A DNA stretch of 64,000 bases from the NCBI GenBank assembly GCA_020726505.1, contig JAHLEZ010000013.1:1488001-1552000 (forward strand), given 5' to 3'. The stretch is from Leptodontidium sp. MPI-SDFR-AT-0119. Taxonomy: Eukaryota; Ascomycota; Leotiomycetes; Helotiales; Leptodontidiaceae. Below, piece after piece: positions 58,790 to 64,000 of this stretch. The notes below the pieces were generated by a model, which was given only the letters and a program-made list of their open reading frames with translations, ran no database searches and was not told the DNA's origin. The number at the start of each line of letters is the position of its first letter. Within the stretch, counting starts at the first letter, position 1. A program made the position numbers and the translations under genes.

Positions 58790-61634
58790 TTAGCTTAGCA
58801 GTACAATTTGATTGTCGAGAAGACCAGCCTCCTTAAGGGCACTATGATCTAAACCAATACTCAAAAGCAGGGCCATTAAAATGGCCCTAAATATCAAAAT
58901 AGCCCTAACACAACCCCTCTCACCACCTCTAGCATGCGAGGACTCAGATTCGGTGAGATTTTTGACTAGTATACTGGCCTCGCAAGCTGCTATATCTTTT
59001 CTCTCCCCTAGCCACCAGTCAACCTCTTGTAACTGGCAACTTACAGTAGTATGTAGCAATCCTTTCACGCTGGAAGTCATTTGCTGTACTGAGGACATGC
59101 CCGTCGTCATGTATGTGTTACAGTGTTCAATCATGCCATCAATGATCACAAGGCTAGAATCATCAAAGTCTCTCTGCCACTTCGGCCTTTCTAAACCTTC
59201 TTGTCGAGAAGGTTTTGCAGATGCGAGCCATGAATAGCCTAATTCAATAGCTTTGAGAGATCGACCACTCCGATACAAATTGAGCCATCGGGTTTCAAAT
59301 CGGTCGCCGGTGAAAGGTTCTATGTCAAATTCGGCTTTGGAAACTGGATTTATAGTGCTTATCCCAACGGATTCGAATGTAGCTGCGAAAGTCTCTCGGC
59401 GACGATCCATCACATGTCTCCAGTAAATTGAATGATCGGCTAACGTATTTACCGCTTGACGAAGGTTGCATCGCTCGCTCGGAAAGATGCGTGGATGCGA
59501 AGGACTATCCGCAAAGAGCAATGCGAGCACCGGCAGCTTAAGTCCACTGCGATCAGCACTAGAAACATCTACGGCATGTAGACAATTGCAGCGTATCTGT
59601 TGAATATCTTGAAACAAATTCGGACAACTCATCCCATCTGCGCTTGCGAGCCAATGGGTAAGTGGCATGGTCTCTTCGCTTCCATAACTCAAGGCTCCCA
59701 TTGACCCTCTCAATGGACTCTTAAAGGCTCCCCAGCTGTACGTGCAATAGGTCGGCATGGTGAGCTCTTGCTTAAAACGGCCAATCATTGTGAATGGAGC
59801 GCCGCCAGGTGTGAACTGCAATCTGCATGTGTCACTGCTAAACGTCGGCATGCCTTCTTGCATAACCAACTTATCGCATCCTGCCATACCAGCTAGAAGC
59901 GCAGCACAGGCAAGGTCTATAGCAAGTGGATTTTCACACCTAGCAGGAAGACCTTCGGTATCTATTGGAATATTCTTCATAAAATTCGAGGAAAGAATAT
60001 CCTGTGCACCAAAGACTGCCAGAAGGTTCATCCACGTCTCTCTGTAACGCGCCAGTCGGTCTGTTCCGAGCTGTGGTTCACCATTCCAAGTGGGACCGAG
60101 GTGTGGGAGTGCATCGACCAAACTGAACCACTTGAGGTGAGGTATTGTTCGATTTTTTCGGATTGTGAAACCTACAATCATAGGTCAGAAAGCTTCATAA
60201 ACAACGGTGAGAGCTGACAAAAGGACGCAGGGTCACAAGGATCTTTGGTGAGTGTGGGACAGCTCATATAAAGGTATATTTAAACGCTATTTGGTTAAAA
60301 ATGTAAGACTTTTGATGTCTAGGAATAATCACACTTACCTTCCTGTGCCTCAAGGGTCCTTTGGGACCCTGCCATCTGTGTAGGACTCCCATCTAAAATA
60401 GTAGCAAAGAAAGTTTCAGTTTTGTCTATAGCCATTAGTTTAATCTTCCTCTTTATAGCTATGAAAAGTCCATGATATACATACGTTGTTTCAATTTCAA
60501 GTTCTGGACACAGTCACGCACACGAAGTCTCTGTGCAGTGTACGTGATGTACCCGCTTGTCGCTGCTTCCATGGCGCCCACTCTTTCAAACTCGTCAAGC
60601 CCAATATCTTGTAATCCTTGATCAACGTTGAATCGAAAATATCGCTTGCTGTCAAAATGCCCTGCCCATCTGGCAACAAATCTCCTCTCTGTATTTTCTG
60701 TCTCGGTTGCGATATCCACGACGGTCTGGCCAAGAAACTTGATCATGCTGTCATCGAACGCCTTTTTGCCCGGGTTTCCCGTTCCGATTGATATGAAGCA
60801 CTTGACTAAAGGCTTCAAATCCCCAGTTTCTGAGCACCAGATGTTCGATGCCTCTCCTTCCGTCTCATCCACCGGGTTGTTGGCACCAAGCGCACCATCG
60901 GCGAACGTGCGGTTCCCAATACGCACAGATTCGAAAAAGGTAGTAGCTGCGGATGTTGCAAGGGCAGCCTGGCATATAGTCGCGCGAATATCTGGTTCCT
61001 CGGGTAGGCTATAGCTTCGGAGCCGGATGATGTCTTTGGTGTCGCGGTCGGCAGTACAGACGAAGCTAACATTATTAGAATGCCACCTTCCAGCGATAAT
61101 AGAGCACTTGCGTTCTACATCCCCGTTCTTTTCCATCATTTAGTAGCTCAGTGTCTAATACCCCTTTCTGTGCGACCACTTTCCGAATAGCTTCCTCAAG
61201 CTTCGCAGAGTCGAATCGCGGCTTAATGTTACCTTTTATAGTAACTGGCACACGACACAATTTCTCGCCAAAGACAGCAGCCGCAAGATCACTATAAGCC
61301 GCAATACACTCGTCCACATCCATCTCGAGCCGCCCGAGCATAATCGCAATGAGTCTATTATAATTCGTTTTAGTAAGAACTCGACTTAAAGGAGGTCTAG
61401 CCCTTACCCCCCAGTACTAGTGCCTCCGATAAGGTCAAACACCTCACATGGCTTTACCGGTAGAAGATTGGCAGTTGTCCGGCGTTCGTGGTTCAGCCGA
61501 TTCATAATACTTTTCAAAATGTGAAGCGTTGAAAGTCCGCGCACACCTCCGCCATCAAGCGACAGCAAACACAGCCCTGTGGTGTCCAGTGGTGTAGGCT
61601 CGTTGCCATGCAGAGTAGACGGTGTTCGTTGCAT
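58790..61634 (-). CDS. Patatin-like phospholipase fused to an unknown C-terminal region
   Basis: Five exons (61634-61408, 61354-61112, 61065-60485, 60425-60339, 60171-58790) close to 839 aa. The N-terminal ~340 residues are a patatin lipase: oxyanion DGGGVRG at 27-33, nucleophile Ser in GGTSTGG near 73, and the Asp in DGALGANNP. Intron 2 needs a GC donor (AC|GCAAGT at 61112). Intron 3 has a GTATGT donor, an ACTAAT branch site and a TATAG acceptor; it joins LKLKQ to KTETFFATILDGSPTQMAGSQRTLEAQEG in phase. The following ~480 residues (WFSLVDALPHLGPTW, AVFGAQDILSS, TPGGAPFTMIG) have no domain I recognise and end with a hydrophobic helix (AILIFRAILMALLLSIG). Alternative: two genes, patatin ending at TAG 60459 and a 492-aa gene starting at ATG 60435. 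Confidence 0.75.
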
Positions 61635-63429
61635 AGCTGATTATAAAAGTGATCGTTCGGATAAACTATCAGATGAAGCAGCAACAGGGAGGGAAGGATC
61701 AAAGCAGCTTTGTAGTGATTGCAAGCGCTGGGTCAGTGAGATGTGGCTATTCAGCTGAGGCATTTGGATAATCGCTGAGAACTGCCAAGGACTTACCCCG
61801 CTCTGGAGCCAGAGTGTATGGCTACACTGGCCTACGGAGGTGCCGGGGGATATGTCACCGCCTTCGGCTGACAGGGGGGTGTGCCAGGGTCTGGCAGAAC
61901 ACCAAACGCGTATTGAATTTGTATAGCAAACACACTGAATTCAAGACAAACACGATGAATATCGCAGACCTTTTACAGCCCGCACCTGATGTTGTTAGGA
62001 ATCGAGATCAGCCCTTTGTTTGGGACCCTTCTCAAGGACTCCCTACCTTTTCCATTTTTACCACAAAGCTCAAACAACACGTGGACCACGAACTACACTA
62101 GGTCAATGTGATAGTGGCGTCGGTCCAGGATTAGTTGGATGTCGTGAGTCCACAGTGTTCTCGATCCCGAGATCCTTCACGCAAACGCAATAGCCAAGTC
62201 ACACCTCGGGTGTAAGAAGGGAAAAGATGCCCCGTCCAGTAATCACGCTTGCCTGAGGGCTTTCGCTCTTGGGCTCAACTGCAGCTACTGAGGAAGCTAC
62301 ACGTGTAGGAAACAGTCGGGCGTAGTTCTTACTTGATTTAGCTTAGGTTTTCAGGTCATTGAAGTCATTGGCCCAACCATCGCGCGAGAGCTTTGCTTAT
62401 ACCTCGAAAAGACTGTTAGGTTACTTGTCGGCGCCGGACGGACAATTCTAGAAGGCTGGGTTATAGTTCCTATAGAGATAGAGAGTAATGGCTTTGCTCC
62501 AGTAGTAGCTAAAGTATGTGGGTAGCTTTAATAGGTTGAGGCTATTTGTTAACTTATTATAAGAGAAAACTTAATCTAAACTCTCTTCTAATCTTTTCCT
62601 TATAATAGTGTTATTTAACCTCAAATAGACATCTTATCCGCAATACTACTGTTAGGTTGATTCTGCTATGTATAAGTACTTAACGGAAATATACCCTGTA
62701 TTCGTTCGTCCGGTCGCAACTCGCTTCACCGGTCACGAAATGGCTTAGCCTCGCATATCTTTCATGACACGGGTCGTTTGATGGTCTGTAAGGACTACGT
62801 GCTTACCTGATAATCTGCAAGCCGATCAGTTGGGGAACCTAACATCTTGACTTGATTCACGCACTTGGCCTGCTCTTCAACTGATTTGGCGAATCATGTT
62901 CATTGTTTAACCCCGACTCATCAAGCGAATCTGATCAGGCTCGTCATCACTGGAATTCAGGGGCTCGCTTGTTAACTAGGCTATTGATTCGCTACCCCCC
63001 CTTACCAGCAACTCAGATCAGGGCAGATTATTAACAAAGCTTACGGAGCTAAATGAATTAGGATATGTAGGGATGGACCATCAGTCTCCCGCCCATCCAC
63101 ATCCATAGGACAGCTTGCTCTCATTGTTTCTCCTGTGGTAATGTTGATCCAGACGGATAACCTCTTTCAAATTAATATCGACAATTCTGTTCACTGTCAA
63201 AACATATTAAAAGTAAAAAAAAGGAGCGGTGTGAAGAGTCAGAGTATATTATGCCTTGGTGGTTGAAATGTTTTGATTGAAAGGTGTTGTGTGAAGCTAA
63301 AAGTTGTTTCGTGTTCTCGTTACTCTCCCTCCGTCCTGCTTGAGACCATGTCATTTCCGCATCATCTCTGCACTTATCCTGAATTTATGCCAGCACCAAA
63401 TTATTTACCTTGATGCCCCTCTTCTCATT
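61635..63429. other. 1.8 kb AT-rich gene-poor region
   Basis: A short open frame 61954-62101 ends without a partner exon. The stretch at 62520-62700 is AT-rich and may be a degraded repeat. Part of 61635-61800 is the patatin promoter. No gene or intact transposon is supported. Confidence 0.45.
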
Positions 63430-63922
63430 CTATTTCGTCAACGCCGATGTATTCACATGCCTCCTCGTCGCCGACTTCCTCCCGTACCGCAGCCTTCCTC
63501 TTCGTTCCGACCACAATCCTTTTCGCCGACCCCTCCCCCGTTTCTCCTGATGAATGTCGCTCTTCTCATTCTTCTCCGTGTCATCATCCCCAATTTCATC
63601 CTTGTCCATGCACCTGTCACGTTTTCCATTTCCGTTCTTCACCACAAGCTCTCTTTGTAGATTCGGCAAAGTGACTAGGGCAGCGTTAGCGAACCTCTCA
63701 ACCACCTCGTTACATCCCAAGTCGATTGCTGTTACCTGAAGTCTTGCTTGGACTGGTATCCGTAGAGGCACAGCCTTCAAGTTTCGCCTTCAAACGACGC
63801 CATCGTGAGCGAGCTGCCTCAGCTGAGGAGAGACCTGTATCGTCGGCTAGCCGCTGGAAATCTAGCTTAGTGACCAAGAGTTGGCGGAGGACGGCTGGCA
63901 TGATTTCGTTTTCGGAAGCCAT
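63430..63922 (-). CDS. Small Myb-like DNA-binding protein
   Basis: Two exons (63922-63736, 63674-63430) close to 143 aa. Residues 8-50 read MPAVLRQLLVTKLDFQRLADDTGLSSAEAARSRWRRLKAKLEG, which fits the fungal Myb_DNA-bind_8-type fold (three helices, acidic start, R-W-x-R-L closing). The intron has a GTAACA donor, GCTAAC branch site and CTAG acceptor. The second exon encodes a basic tail (GRGRRKGLWSERRGRLRYGRKSATRR) apt for nuclear location or DNA contact. It lies at the window edge, and its 5' flank is only partly visible. Confidence 0.75.
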
Positions 63923-64000
63923 TTTGAGACCGTGGGAATTGGAATTCGTTGTATTGCGGGTCGGGAGAAGGGAGATCAAGAATTGGAAGTGTTGTTTTGA

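Noticed and set aside
60339..60435. Separate gene starting at ATG 60435
   Set aside because: A clean GTATGT/ACTAAT/TATAG intron places this exon in phase with patatin; kept only as the alternative model.
61954..62101. Short frame beginning MNIADLLQPAPD
   Set aside because: Looks like the start of a protein but ends after ~49 codons with no continuing exon found; not enough to call.

Overview
The window reads as nuclear DNA of a filamentous ascomycete (Pezizomycotina). Most genes are cut by 45-110 bp introns with GTANGT-type donors and CTAAC/CTGAC-like branch sites. The gene families are typical of the group: HET domain, fungal-specific transcription factors, LaeA-like methyltransferase, maltose-type and Dal5-type permeases, urease. 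A Leotiomycete (Helotiales-like) origin is my guess from protein flavour, not something shown. No rRNA, tRNA, CRISPR array, origin or intact transposon was recognised. Exon models were built by hand and checked for reading-frame closure; no alignments were run.

Layout. 0.25-2.2 kb: MFS sugar (alpha-glucoside-type) transporter (-), then a 4.3 kb spacer with microsatellites and a degenerate tandem duplication. 6.5-11.5 kb: a decayed stretch with a HET-domain gene carrying a stop at codon 3, a relic of a CRQL-type F-box-like protein, and an F-box gene with a frameshift. 12.6-19.9 kb: a possible small metabolic group with a Dal5-family permease (+), a Baeyer-Villiger-type flavin monooxygenase (-) and a C2H2/fungal_trans regulator (-). 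20.1-22.5 kb: a multiply broken pseudogene and a LaeA-like methyltransferase.

23.1-28.7 kb: an orphan 750-aa protein and a secreted GH5 exo-beta-1,3-glucanase. 31-35.2 kb: a BCS1-like AAA ATPase, a 2OG-Fe(II) oxygenase and an FRG1-like protein. 36.1-43.0 kb: an eight-exon orphan gene, a WDR89-like WD40 protein and the ERAD factor HRD3. 43.5-47.6 kb: the recombination mediator SFR1/MEI5 and an unusual protein that joins two CCCH zinc fingers to a protein kinase. 49.6-54.8 kb: a PA-TM-RING ubiquitin ligase and urease.

55.7-58.7 kb: four small cysteine-rich genes of one family, which all begin Met-Cys and share a Cys-Gly-His/Cys core; two are internally duplicated and one lies on the opposite strand, missed by ORF calling at 60 aa. 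58.8-61.6 kb: a patatin phospholipase that, by intron phase, is fused to a ~480-residue unknown C-terminal region. 61.6-63.4 kb: AT-rich gene-poor DNA. 63.4-63.9 kb: a small Myb-like protein. The Cys-rich array and the patatin fusion are the best candidates for undescribed biology; the kinase-CCCH protein is third.
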